Positions 1-11,646 of a stretch of 64,000 nt of DNA are shown in pieces. The notes below the pieces were generated by a model that worked only from the letters and a program-made list of their open reading frames with translations, did no database searches and was not told where the DNA came from. The translations under genes and the position numbers were made by a program. The DNA is from Leptodactylus fallax (Eukaryota > Chordata > Amphibia > Anura > Leptodactylidae). The stretch's first letter is position 1. Each line of letters begins with the position of its first letter. The stretch lies in the NCBI GenBank assembly GCA_947044405.1, contig CAMRHE010000067.1:3983501-4047500 (forward strand), read 5' to 3'.

Positions 1-321
1 TTTTGTCATATAAATAACAATACATGGAATATAGGCCATGATTTTGTCAAGAGTCTTTCCCCTATTTTGGCCATCTGTCTATTGGTTGCCAGTGTACATT
101 TTACATAAGATATAAGTAATTTATCTGTCCTGGTTTTACATTGGGATAGCTATGCTGATGGGGGTTTTATGAACCAGTAATTAGATAATGGTTACTGTGC
201 TTTATACTTAGCTCCCTCGCCTTTCTTTCCATATTGTAGCCATAATAGCTGCTTGTTGTACTGTGAATTGAGAATAAATGTAAACTAAGACTGATACGCT
301 TTGCTAATTATTTCTTTGCAG
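1..321 (+). other. DPP6 intron, 3' end
   Basis: AT-rich sequence that ends in a polypyrimidine tract and CAG immediately before exon A. No other feature is visible. Confidence 0.8.
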
Positions 322-440
322 CACTAACACCAATGGGAGCTTCAACAGACAGTGCATCTCGTGTTTATCGATCGAGAACTGTACTTATGTCAGCGCCTCA
401 TTCAGTCACACTCTGGAGTATTTCTTACTGAAATGTGAAG
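322..440 (+). CDS. DPP6: DPP6 coding exon A (beta-propeller, Cys-rich segment)
   Basis: The exon follows a TTTGCAG acceptor and ends GAAG before GTATTA. It enters with one base completing a codon and leaves with one base. It encodes the segment with [18 protein letters not shown] and FLLKCE, the cysteine-containing late propeller region of the DPP6/DPP10 family. The donor GTATTA is weaker than the others, but the phase fits exon B exactly (G plus GT gives Gly). Confidence 0.93.
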
Positions 441-621
441 GTATTATAGCCAGAGCAATACATTAACTTGTCTTCTGCCATGATTAATGGTGCTATATGT
501 GATCTGATAATGTACCATCACATTTTGCTTGAGCAAAATCCCAACGATGATGTTTCTTAAAGAATCACCAAACATATGAAGAAGACACAGATTTTTTTTT
601 TCTGTAGCCTCCTTATTAACT

Positions 622-835
622 GTCTTAGGTTGAGGTCCCACATTGTGGAAAAGCAACTTTTTTTTGTTGTTGCAGATTTTGCTACATTTTTTGAGCCTGC
701 AAAAGAAATGGGAAATACAAAGGGAACCCTTATACTTATCCCTTCTGCTCAATCCATTCCTGGCTTTGGCTCAAAAAAACGCAGCAAAATCTGCAAAAAA
801 TGCAGCTTTGCTGCAAAGTGGGGCCTTAGCCTAAC
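622..835. mobile_element. Foldback element, GAGGTCCCACATTGTGG family (copy 1)
   Basis: Left end CTTAGGTTGAGGTCCCACA, then TTGCAGATTTTGCT. The right end mirrors it: AGCAAAATCTGCAA and AAGTGGGGCCTTAGCCTAA. No coding content. Related copies are at 1115-1337, 32307-32526 and partly at 24860-25030. Confidence 0.82.
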
Positions 836-1114
836 TCTCCTTTTGGACAGATGTTTTCCCAGACGTAGAAAAGATACAAATTCACAATTTGAGTTTAGCT
901 TTTCAATCAGAAGTGCAATTTTAGTTTCCATTAAGACACTGAAAGATCAACTTATTATTTATTGTAAGCACAGAAGTACTATTGGCAGATTTCCACTATG
1001 CCTCAGTTTTTTTTTGGATCATGTTTTATACACTGTAAATATAAGGGAAAGTTCACACAGTTCATACATTTCAGGTTTTTGAAGCAGATTTTGAAGTTGT
1101 TTTTGAAGATGTTT

Positions 1115-1337
1115 CTGAGGCTAAGGCCCTGCATTGCGGAAAAGCTGCTTTTTTGTTGCAGATTTTGCTGCAGTTTTTAGAGCCAAAGTCAGGTGTAGCT
1201 TCAAAAGCAATATGAAATATATAGGAAGGTTTTATACTTCTCCCTTCTCCTCAATCCACTACTGACTTTGGCTCAAAATACTGCATCAAAATCTGCAACA
1301 AAAAGCAGCTTTTCCGCAATGTGGGACCTCAGTCTGA
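1115..1337. mobile_element. Foldback element, GAGGTCCCACATTGTGG family (copy 2)
   Basis: Left end CTGAGGCTAAGGCCCTGCAT and TTGCAGATTTTGCTGCAG; right end ATCTGCAACAAAAAGCAGC and CCGCAATGTGGGACCTCAG. It lies about 280 bp from copy 1. Confidence 0.82.
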
Positions 1338-2105
1338 AGCAGTTTTTGGAAGCAGTTATTTGCCTTGCATACAGAGTTCTGTTTCCAAAAACCTTGAGGC
1401 TGGGGCCCCATGTAACGCAAACGCCACAACGTTTTACATTAACTGCAGAGTGTATGGGATTCTGGCGGACTTTCTCTGAAACTCTGCGGACTTTTTATGA
1501 AAAGCACTGTGTGAAAAGACGCAATTTTTTTCTGCTTTTTGGCTGTGGCTCGCTACGTGGGGACTTAGCCTACAATGGTCCAGCTTGGTACAGGGCAATG
1601 GTACAGGGGTTTTCTGTAACCTTTAAATTGATAAGCTGTCCTATTGATAGATCACCAATTGAAGATACTTGGTACCCCTGTGAATTAACTATTTGAAGAG
1701 TCTGTGGTGCTCCCTGAACACCACATTCACTTCACAGTTCATGTAACGTCATGTTGACTGGTGTACAAATGTACAGCACAGTGCTTGGTAAGTACTGCAG
1801 AGGCGTAGGGATCACCCTTGCCCAAGGATAGGTCATCAATTATAAAGCCTGGAATATCCCTTTAACAGAAGTCTCCCCTGCAGTGTGAACCTAGTCCCTT
1901 TAGCTCTATTTGAACTCCTGGATATCATCATGGCTAGTCTTCTGAAGTCTTCAGGCATCTCAATTCTATTATTATTGAATTGTCTCATGCAAGTGCAGAT
2001 GTCCTAATAGAGTATAGCTGTTCCAAGGGAAATCTCATGTTTTATTCAAGTATCGTAGTATATTTTGACAGTGCAGAAGTGAATCTCGAGTTTGCAGTGT
2101 AAAAT

Positions 2106-2125
2106 GTATATATATATATTTATTT

Positions 2126-2219
<94 letters not shown>
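2106..2219. repeat. TA microsatellite followed by a T run
   Basis: More than 40 TA dinucleotides with one TTTATTTAG interruption near 2118-2126, then about 18 T. Confidence 0.95.
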
Positions 2220-2223
<4 letters not shown>

Positions 2224-2340
2224 GACTACATTAAATTAATGGAATAGGACGTGTAAAGGGATTCCTGTTGAACAGCCAGAGCCCTATTATGGCATCTGCT
2301 TAACAATGTGTCACCAAAAATAGCTTAAAACAAGGCACAC

Positions 2341-2341
<1 letters not shown>

Positions 2342-2371
<30 letters not shown>
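2342..2371. repeat. TG microsatellite
   Basis: GTGTGCGTG followed by about 11 TG units. Confidence 0.9.
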
Positions 2372-3404
2372 ATGAAGCAGCCCAGATTGTTGTCACTAGA
2401 TAAAAAAATATATATTTAAAACATTAGCTGCGTCTCCACAAAAGTAATGCGCGCCTGTTATTTGTAGGATAATATCTTGACTATGAGAACTTCATGTATC
2501 AAATATAAATTATTCATAAGGCAACAAATAAAGAGATCTACAATCGGCAAATAGATACCACGCTTGCCAATTATCTTAGTTTTGCAGGGCTCTCTCTTCT
2601 CAGTTCACGTCGCTGGCAGCTGCTCTTTTAAATCATTCATCAATGTTTAAGAGGCGCACTATGGACGTGGGCACCAAACATCTGAATTTCCTTTGTTTAC
2701 ACGCTCAGAGTTTAGCTTGTGGAATAAAATTATCAGCTATGTAAACCCAAGAGAATGCAGAAGAGGGGTCACATGAATGATATTCTATGGGGCATTTTAG
2801 TCCTTTAATTTTCTTTTTGTAGACAGCTTCTTGGAGATGTTGACATTTGTTTTCTTATTCTGTCGAATATTTGCATGTTACCTATAGTAAAGCAAAAATT
2901 GAGATCCTGGTAAATTGAAAAGTAGATGTAGGAAACTAGTAGAGAAATATATAGTAAATTCTGAGCTGAAAAATAATGTTATGGATATGGGTCATAAATA
3001 TCAGGACCAGGCCTAGGGGATTTTGGGGTCACAGTTTAAGTATTTCACAAAAGAGATAAGAACCCCGGGGCAGATCAACTAATGAAAATGTTTTATTTAG
3101 ATTACAGTACATATATAGTGCCCAGAAGCGAGTGGGATAATATCAGACCCTATAATCCTGTTCCTATAGAGGTATCTGTACATCCCCACCAGCTTTAAAA
3201 ATTCAATTTTTTGTGTCTACATCTCCATTGCAGACCAATATGTTTCCAGACTACAAAAAAATACTGTATTTGCGCTGCTTACCCATAGGGCAAGAACAGC
3301 AGGGAAGATCTCTCAACACTGCCATCAGGGCAGTCAGGAGGCCGCCATACATATTAGATGGTCATCCAGTCATGGTGAAATGGAGAGTTTGGTCAACATT
3401 AATT

Positions 3405-3560
3405 GCCATTTATTGCCAGTCTAGACCCTCTGACTCTCTATTATCACCAGAAATACAGTATTCAAGATTATTAATAAGCTCCTTTACTACCATTGCTCAG
3501 TATCTATTTCAGTCTGCATTGCGTATGGGCTCCCTTTGTCACTTTCACTAGATGTTTTGT
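3405..3560. repeat. Interspersed repeat shared with 6165-6345 (copy 1)
   Basis: Blocks TTGCCAGTCTAG, GCTCAGTAT and TTTCAGTCTGCATTGCGTAT followed by GTCACTTTCACTAGAT also occur, diverged, at 6165-6345. Confidence 0.65.
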
Positions 3561-4118
3561 TACCAAAGTTGGGAACTAATAAAACTTGTCCTGTCTCTGG
3601 TTTGGCACAGCATACTCAATGAAATCATTATGTTGTGCCTGCCAGCACCAAACCACAGACATTAGGATGAATGGTGGAGCAGGTAGCTAACAGGTCTGTG
3701 CCTTACCACTCTACATCTGCTTTCTCTGCCCACCCACCACCCAGGACAGCGGGACATTGTCTGAAAACAGGGACAGTTCTGCTGGATCCGGGATGGCTGA
3801 CAATGACCCCCGTTGCCTTGTTGTCAAGGGCTGGTGCGACATTTGACCTATGGTTAAAGCAACCCAGCACACAACATTTGTTTGTAGTCTGTAAACATAG
3901 AGACATATTGGTCTGCATCGGAGCGGTAGACTGAAAACTATAGGAATTTTTTAATTACATTTGCTAATTTGATTCGTTCATTGGACCAGTGAGAAAAACT
4001 ATGTTAGATGAGGGTCCAATAGTTTTGTAAACGTGCTCCAATTTTATATTATTGGCTATTGTCAATGTTGTTTCAGTACATAATCACTAATAATCCAGTT
4101 TTTATGGCTTTTTTTTAG

Positions 4119-4166
4119 GTCCAAGGGTTCCTGTTGTCACAATTCATAACACAACTGACAACCAAA
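4119..4166 (+). CDS. DPP6: DPP6 coding exon B (48 bp)
   Basis: This small exon lies between a T-rich tract ending TTTTTTAG and the donor GTAAGT. It encodes PRVPVVTIHNTTDNQ. The family has the same short link between propeller blades (VPxVTxHNTTD in DPP6). Its length, 48 bases, keeps the frame. Confidence 0.93.
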
Positions 4167-4846
4167 GTAAGTAAAAAAAATGGAAATAGTGCATCTATGT
4201 ATTGTCTTTAGTAAAAAAATAATTATTAAAATGTAGTGCAGCAAGACAAGTACAGCTTCAACATGCACTGAGGCAAGCATAGCCCTCAGAGGGTGCAGAA
4301 ATTATGGTGATAAAACTGATAGGAAAGCTTCAGACAGGAATCTACCGAGGCCACTAGGTCTTCTATTAGAGCATCTATAAAATCAATGGAGCAGTGTTTC
4401 ATCAGGGTTTAATATAAAAGTGTGTACAACAAAAATATCACAAAAGTCTGTCGGTGAACAGGAGCCTATTTCTTTAATACCCACACTGCTATCCATGAGT
4501 TCATGTAACTTTTATTGTGAGTTTAGTGTCAAACAGATACTTCTTGGGTCCACCATAGGAAATGATTCTGAAGGTCAATGTCCTACTGTATATAGAGCTT
4601 GTCTATTTTTAATTGCATTGTAATCTTTGTTGCTACACACTGGACATATCGCCAAGTTCAAGGTTGGCAGATGCATTAGATAGCTGTCAGATGAATGCTT
4701 AGTTGGCTGACCATTATACTTTCCATCCCCTCCACTATACACATGCACGCTCAGCTCAGTCAAGCATGCATATGTTTTCAAAGGGCAGTAAGCTGCTACC
4801 AGACACCTCTGGTTGTGACGTATCTTCCTGTCTTAGCCATATGTTC

Positions 4847-5560
4847 TTAAAGTACCTCCAGTGATAAATATCTTTTCATAACTGAACAGTTCAGATGACT
4901 GTAAGAAACTTTGTAATATATCTTAAGAAATAAATAAGTTTTCTTCTCACCATTTCATGCAGAGTTAATTTCTACATATTGTCTATGATGAAGGGAGGGG
5001 GATAGAAAAGACACCCTATATAATTGCTGCTCCTACACTCTGCTATGCTGTATACTTTTAACAGTGCTATGTTTGTAGATAAGAGGCTGCCAGTACATAG
5101 AATGAGGCAATAAATCAATTATCAGCTGGCAGGAAAATCCTACTCAACCCCCCTCCCTGCTCCATAGAGTGCTATGTGTGAGGCTGAATATAGAGATTAA
5201 TATAATTTATTTATCTCATTTATTATGCTTACTTGTATAGCGCCATCATATTCCGCAGAGCTTTACAGACATTGACAGTCACTGTCCCATATAGGGCTCA
5301 CAATCTATATTCCCTACCAGTATGTCTTTGGAGTATGGGAGAGAACCGGAGTACCCGGAGGAAACCCACGGAAACACAGGGAGAACATACAAACTCCTTG
5401 CAGATGTTATGTAACCAAGCAGTCAGATTGAAGATAAGGAGAACAGCTTAATAAGTGGACAAGGAAACAGAAATCCTTACTAGGTTTTTACAAAGTTTCT
5501 AATTTTCACCTGTACCATTCATTTATGAGAAGCTGTATTTGACACATTGAAATCCATCTG
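4847..5560. mobile_element. Foldback element, CCTCCAGT family, with an insertion
   Basis: Left TTAAAGTACCTCCAGTGATA and TTGTAATATATCTTAAG; right end CATTTATGAGAAGCTG. Its length, about 710 bp, is explained by the extra repeat at 5206-5425 inside it. Confidence 0.7.
5206..5425. repeat. Interspersed repeat with conserved 3' block (copy 1)
   Basis: Begins TTTATTTATCTCATTTATTA, then TTGTATAGCGCCATCATATT and CCCGGAGGAAACCCACGGAA and ends ACATACAAACTCCTTGCAG. A second copy is at 52741-52960. It looks like the end of a LINE or SINE, but I could not name the family. Confidence 0.7.
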
Positions 5561-5601
5561 CTAATTGTCATCTCTAACAAACATCTATCATGGAACTGAC
5601 A

Positions 5602-6060
5602 TTAAAGGGGCTATCCTGTTTCAGTAAATACAGTAAATGTAATTTTTTTTGTATAATGCAAAATTCTGCAATTTCCAATATACATTCTGTACTAATTCCT
5701 CGTGTTTTTCTAGATCTCTGCTTGCTGTCATTCACTCCAGTGGATAAAAATCAGTACTTGGTCATGCGATACACAGTCCATGGTCATGTGATGAACACAC
5801 AGGTGCACAGCTCGTTACAGTCACAGCACAGTAATCAGTTCTCTGTCTTGTAACGAGCTGTACATCTGTGTGTCCATCACATGACCATGGACTGTATATC
5901 ACATGACCATGGACTGGTTTTATCCAGTGGAAGTAAACAATGAATGACAGCAAGCAGAGATCTAGAGAACCGAGAGGAAATGATACAGAAATTATATTGG
6001 AAAACTGTACAACTTTTCAATATACAAACAATAAAATGCAAACTAAACAACTCCTTTGAT
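5602..6060. mobile_element. TTAA-type foldback element
   Basis: Left TTAAAGGGGCTATCCTG; mirrored blocks TAGATCTCTGCTTGCTGTCA and TGACAGCAAGCAGAGATCTA, CCATGGTCATGTGAT and its complement, and GAGCTCGTTACA-type centres. The right end ACTCCTTTGAT has lost TTAA. About 459 bp. Confidence 0.82.
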
Positions 6061-6164
6061 CTAATGTGCATGACCACCTAGATAGTTTATTTGTGAATCA
6101 GACCATAAGAAAGAGACCATGGTAACAGATGACTGCCTATAAATGGGATTACCTTATACTGCAA

Positions 6165-6345
6165 TATTGTGGAAAAGTATTGCCAGTCTAGGCCCACTGG
6201 CCAACCCAATGCTCTATCATTCCCAAAGAACAGAAATATGGTACTCAAGATGATTGTCATGTTACCTTACCGTGAACTGCTCAGTATGCATTCCAGTCTG
6301 CATTGTGTATGGCCACCCTTAGTCACTTTGACTAGATATTTGTTT
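6165..6345. repeat. Interspersed repeat shared with 3405-3560 (copy 2)
   Basis: TTGCCAGTCTAGGCCC, TTCCAGTCTGCATTGTGTAT and GTCACTTTGACTAGAT in the same order as copy 1. Family unknown. Confidence 0.65.
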
Positions 6346-7120
6346 TTATACATTTTGTTATGAACCAATATAACACCTTGAGCAATTAAAGTACTTGCCA
6401 CACTACAAAAGCGCTGCTGTAAGAAGGATCGGCATATTCAAGGCAGGTCATGGCTGTGATATAGCGCTGTCTTTTGTTTTGTTCCCAAAGCAAACAGAAT
6501 TATAAAGCTGTTTTTCTCGCAAACACGTCTCATAATAAACCTTGCTGTTTTACAGCATTCTATAAAGTTCTATTTAAAAAATAAAATGTCTTTTTCATAC
6601 CCTGCTCACATTAATACAGTTTTATGTAAATATTAACGGCATTTATAATACCGCCATATCATTTCTTTATACTTTTCCAGTACTAACAGAATAACTTATT
6701 TTTCCTATTGTCTGGCCCATAAACCTATTCAAGTTAATTTAGCAGCTGTTTTAAAAAACCTATGATAGTTTTATTCATCTATTTAGACATTTTTCACTCT
6801 GTATCATTACATATTAATGTATAATACATTTTCTTAAAAGCATCTTTAAATTATTCATTATTTTGACATTAAACTTGACAACGGAAACCCATAAATTTTC
6901 CATATTCAGTAACAATGTAAAAGGCTAAAATATACATCTTAATTGTAGACTGTAACTGTGCCATTAGGAGCAAACTTATAAACAATGCACGTAAATGTAA
7001 AGCACAAGTTAGAAAAAACTGTATAGAAAGAAAGTAAATTTGTCTAGGCATATTTTCCACTGCCATCCAGTTTACCTGGGACTGTGGATTAGGATGGAGA
7101 ACTGTCCTAAGTACATTCAA

Positions 7121-7425
7121 TGGGTTCTTCCAAAATCAACATTTATCACCTACACACAGGTGTTCCACTGTTGAGACCCCTGATCACACTTTTGAAGTGT
7201 GGCGTGCGTGCTGATACACCATTCAAAGTCATTGATGGCGATAACCTTGACCACGTCTACATTTAAGCTCCATCCCTTTGTTATGCATTGTGGATGACCA
7301 TAGGATTTGGGAATCCTGTTCTAGTGGTTGCCGGGGGTCTAATAGTGGGACTTCCCATTGATCAGACACTTATCACCTGTTCCGTGAATAAGTGATAAAT
7401 GTTGATTGTAAGATAACTGCTTTAA
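7121..7425. mobile_element. Foldback repeat in DPP6 intron B-C
   Basis: Blocks AATCAACATTTATCACC and AGTGATAAATGTTGATT are near exact complements at the two ends; ACACAGGTG is echoed by CACCTGTTC. A TTAA lies at 7422-7425. Confidence 0.65.
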
Positions 7426-10016
7426 AAGAGTTGTATGACATTGAAAAAACATGTGTGCCTTCTTTTAGAAACAACACTGATCCACAAGTTGTTTGTGGAT
7501 TCACCATTCACTTAAGAGCTTCAATACTATATATAGATAGTGCTGTTTCAAGAAGAGTCCAGCCATGTTTTTCTAATCCTGTGCAACCCCTTTAAGCCTA
7601 CGTGGACAGCTTTATAATGGCTTCATATTGTGTGAAGCCTAGACAGGTATTTGAGGTACATGAGACCTTTATGGCACTTCCGTAGGTCTCTGATTTACTA
7701 ATACCTCTGTCAGATTTTGTAGTATGGACCTGTACACCCCCTGTGGCTTTTTCTTGTGGCTTTATATCCTCATTTTACATTTACATTTATACATGTCGCT
7801 CCCACCAAAAATATGAGTTGCTCAATGCAGTATACTGGATATTGAAGAGGCCTGTCAAATCGGTAGCACAGTTAAATAGCTGACTTATACCTGAATAAAA
7901 TAGTTTCTTTCCCTTCCAGATTGGTGCCTCCGTTCCTGAGTTTTGATGTTTATTATAAAAATCCAAATGAGCTCTTCGGAGCAAGAAGGGCATCAGCATT
8001 GTTCTCAAAGCGCCAAACATCTACGCTTTCCAGTGCCCTCACACCGTGCCCTGATTGACATAGCCAGGCAGTGAACACATAATGCTGCCTTGCACAAGCA
8101 CAGTGCAACCAATCAGGGCTGTACTGCACTTGCACCAATATCCAGAGTGGACCAGGCAGGTTATATGCTCTGGCTCTATCATTCTGAACAGGGAGGGAGA
8201 GCATATGTTTCTGGGTTCTGGGAGGTAGTTCTTTTGTGTTAAGAGCAACAGTGATGTCATTGTTACTCCAAAGAGTTAATTTGCATAATAAGAATAAAGT
8301 TAAGATCTTGGGACTAGAGGCACCCCAGCTTCACTGTACATGCGCCAGACCTCAGGCGCTTGTGCAGTGAAGCTGAAATGTACTTCTCCGATTTCACTAA
8401 ACAGGTGCACAAGCGATGAGAGCACCAGGCTCATCTCTGAGTAGGTATAGTAATAAACATAGTATACTTTTGTTTTGTTTTTTTACCATAAAGACAGAGA
8501 CAGCGTCACAACAGGGCACTTGGGATGCTAAAACTCTGCTCTATAAAGACCTGTAAGTGGTTTAGTAACCCAAATCGCCCTGACAGGTTTCTTTTAACTG
8601 TGCCTCTGGTTTGATAGCTTCAGATCTGGTGACACACTCCCTTTAAGTTGTGCCACTTTTGCAGTTGAACATAACTTGGGTATAATACAGTTGTCAGGCC
8701 AATATCTCTCTCCAATAGAAGCTTATACAACTGTTATTTTTGCATGAAAATGGCCTTTTCGAGGCACAATCTATAGAACTGCACTAAACGTCAAATTCCA
8801 TATGTCTGACATAGGTCAGTAAGCAAAACCTCCAAACTGGCAGCATATTTTATGACATCAAAAACTTAATACAAGCAAATGGAAAGTTAACTTGGCCAAT
8901 GGATAGAAAGCAGATAGAAAGCTTTACATACCATTGGAAATGAATGCTAAGCAGAACCAGCATGACCCAAGACTAAAGGTGAAAGTGAGATGATGGAACC
9001 AGCACTCCTTATAACTGGAGGTGTTCGTGGAGCATAAATCAACAGTATGAAGGAAATCCAAAGCAACATTGATGATTCAATGCACATTTTATTTATGCAT
9101 AAAATCAGTATACATTTCGGTCAAGTCACCACCTTTCTCAGCGGTGTATCACATCCTACATAAAAGACAGTGCAGATACCTGGTGGAGACTCACTTTATA
9201 TAAAAACTTTAATGCTTTCCATAACAGTAGATTTACTTAAACAGATACAGGGCTGAAGACAGGATAAATAGCGCCATGCAATGAATGGTAATATCAGCTG
9301 ATAGAACTGTGAGCAGCCAAGACCATTGTAATATACATTTCTATGCAAAGCACTGTATTGTAAATTCAAGCAGGTTTCGAGCCTTGCCCTTAAAATACCT
9401 TTCTTTACTGAATATGCCGCACTTAATTTAGCTGTAGACGTTAAAGTAATTTTCCACAATTGCAAAATACCATATCAGCCCTTTAATTTCTACAATTTAG
9501 CTGTCAATATTGTCAGCAGGATCATGTCATGGCACACAACAGGGTATAGAATAAAATGACACATTTAAATAAACATAGCCTGCAGGGTGACCACAGATGG
9601 GATGTAAATTATTAAAGAGCTTCTTACCTCGGGCATATATTAAGGTATATCACAGCAAGTTGTTTCATATTGATGTTCATGGAAATGATGGAGTAAATGA
9701 ATTTAGATGAACGCTTTACTATCTGCAGATAGGTCAGGATGAAGCGCTATTAAATCAGCCATATTTTGGAAATATTTTCTATGGATTAGCTTTATTGCAA
9801 TCTGTTTGCGGGCTTAATTTTATTTGCCAGGATGGAGAGCAGGATTAGCAGTTACATTATTGCAAGCGGTTTTAGAAAGGATTTCTTTAAAAGATTTTGA
9901 TGTCTTTATTGGCCCATTTTAACAAAGCCATTTTTTTACTTCTTGTTTTTCGGAACATACAAAATATTGTACAGACGATCAGAAAAATTGAGCTCAGTAA
10001 AGCTTGTAAAGAATCA

Positions 10017-10445
10017 TTAAAGAGGTTGTCCAGGCAAAAATGGACAACCCGTGTAAATTTTTAAATCATCCGGGGGACAGTGAAAAAAAAAAAAAAAAAT
10101 TCATGCTCACCTTTCCACGGAGCACCGGTGCCTCCGAGCCTGGTCTGGTCTTCTCAGTCCAGTGTTAATGTGTGGCGGAAGTCCCAGCCACACATGACTG
10201 CTGAGGCCACTGAGACCGCATGAAATGTCACTACCTGTGACATCACGGGTCTCTTCCTGAGGCCTGCTGAGGGACATCATGGACGGCAAGCAGTTTTGCT
10301 TTGTGAAGATGCCGGTGCAACAAGACCGGACCATGCTGGGAGGACAGCGGATCACCAGGGACAGGTGAGTATGATTTTTTTTTTATTTTTATCACCTCCC
10401 CCCGGCCTATAAAAAAAAAAAAAATTGTCTGGACAACCTCTTTTA
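10017..10445. mobile_element. TTAA-type (T2/Kolobok-like) foldback element
   Basis: Left end TTAAAGAGGTTGTCCAGG; right end CTGGACAACCTCTTTTA. Two CTCACC/GGTGAGT-type arms flank GC-rich inner parts that are also mirrored. Same family as 20905-21349 and 41246-41502. The right-hand TTAA is mutated. Confidence 0.8.
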
Positions 10446-11250
10446 TTCATTATTCATTATTATATTGATATACATTCATTATTATATTATTATACATTCA
10501 TTATTTTAATAGAAGATGTCAAGAATTATTTTTCTTTCAGTTTTAGAAGGAAATCTTCAACAGTACAAACCCTTTTTTAATATTTATTGATGATAATGAT
10601 GAAGCTTTACTGGCAAGGGCATAGCTATAGAGGAAGAAGCGGTAGTATAATCGCTATGAGGTCCTAGACTCAGAGGGACCCCAAAAGGTCCCTCTGATAG
10701 ATAAAATATACCACTGTTCTAAATGGCACGAGTTAGGTTGGAGCCCCATTACAAATTTTGAATTGGGACCCAGGAGCTTCAAGTTACGCCTCTGGACAGG
10801 TGCAAATGATCTCCTAAAAGAACGATGAAAAGACCCAGAAAATATCTTTCCAGATTTTGCCTTTAAATTATATATGAAAGTCACACTGCGACACTGAAAG
10901 TTTTCAGATCTTTGTTGTAGTTTTCTGCGATAATAAGAATATAGAAAGCAAACTTTATGCGCTGAATGTTCATCAGCTGATGGCACCATAGCACAGACAT
11001 AGTTATTTGTTTATTTTCATTTCCCCCCCCCATATCTGTGCCATACATTTGTTTTGATGCTGCTAGGGGGTTGATGTGGATGCAATAATCAATGTAAGGG
11101 ATTACAGTTCCCAGAAGCCCTTTCCCTTCTTGCAGACATTGCTTCTGTTTATAGTTGCCTCCATTCCCTTTTACAAGGTATAAGGTAGTGCTGTGATTAC
11201 TTACTGTCTTCACACACAAGAAATTGTTCTGCTGCCAAGCATGAGAAATA

Positions 11251-11462
11251 CAGCATATGAAAAAGTTTGGGCACCCCTATTAATCTTAATCATTTTTAGT
11301 TCTAAATATTTGGGTGTTTGCAACAGCCATTTCAAATTGATATATCTAATAACTGATGGACACAGTAATATTTCAGGATTGAAATGAGGTTTATTGTACT
11401 AACAGAAAATGTGCAATATGCATTAAACCAAAATTTGACCGGTGCAAAAATTTGGGTACCCT
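11251..11462. repeat. Left terminal inverted repeat of Tc1 copy 1
   Basis: About 210 bases that reappear as reverse complement at 12680-12889. Both arms contain the GTACTAACAGAAAATG and GACCGGTGCAAAA blocks. Confidence 0.9.
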
Positions 11463-11646
11463 TATCATTTTATTGATTTGAATACTCCTAACTACTTTTA
11501 CTGACTTACTGAAGCACAAAATTGGTTTTGTAACCTCACTGAGCTTTGAACTTCATAGCCAGGTGTATCCAATCATGAGAAAAGGTATTTAAGGTGGCCA
11601 ATTGCAAGTTGTTCTCCTATTTGAATCTCCTCTGAAGAGTGGCATC

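Larger units (their letters stand above)
441..4118 (+). other. DPP6 intron between exons A and B
   Basis: It holds two foldback elements of one family (622-835 and 1115-1337), a TA microsatellite (2106-2219), a TG run (2342-2371), a fragment of a GGATAGGTCATCAAT repeat near 1815-1863 and a repeat shared with 6165-6345. The short open frames here are chance translations of these repeats. Confidence 0.8.

Noticed and set aside
576..1082. 168-residue open frame on the + strand
   Set aside because: It runs through the foldback element at 622-835 and has no protein motif; low-complexity Phe-rich translation of repeats.
10107..10355. Small gene in the GC-rich part of the intron
   Set aside because: The GC-rich arms belong to a foldback transposon; the frame has no similarity that I recognise.
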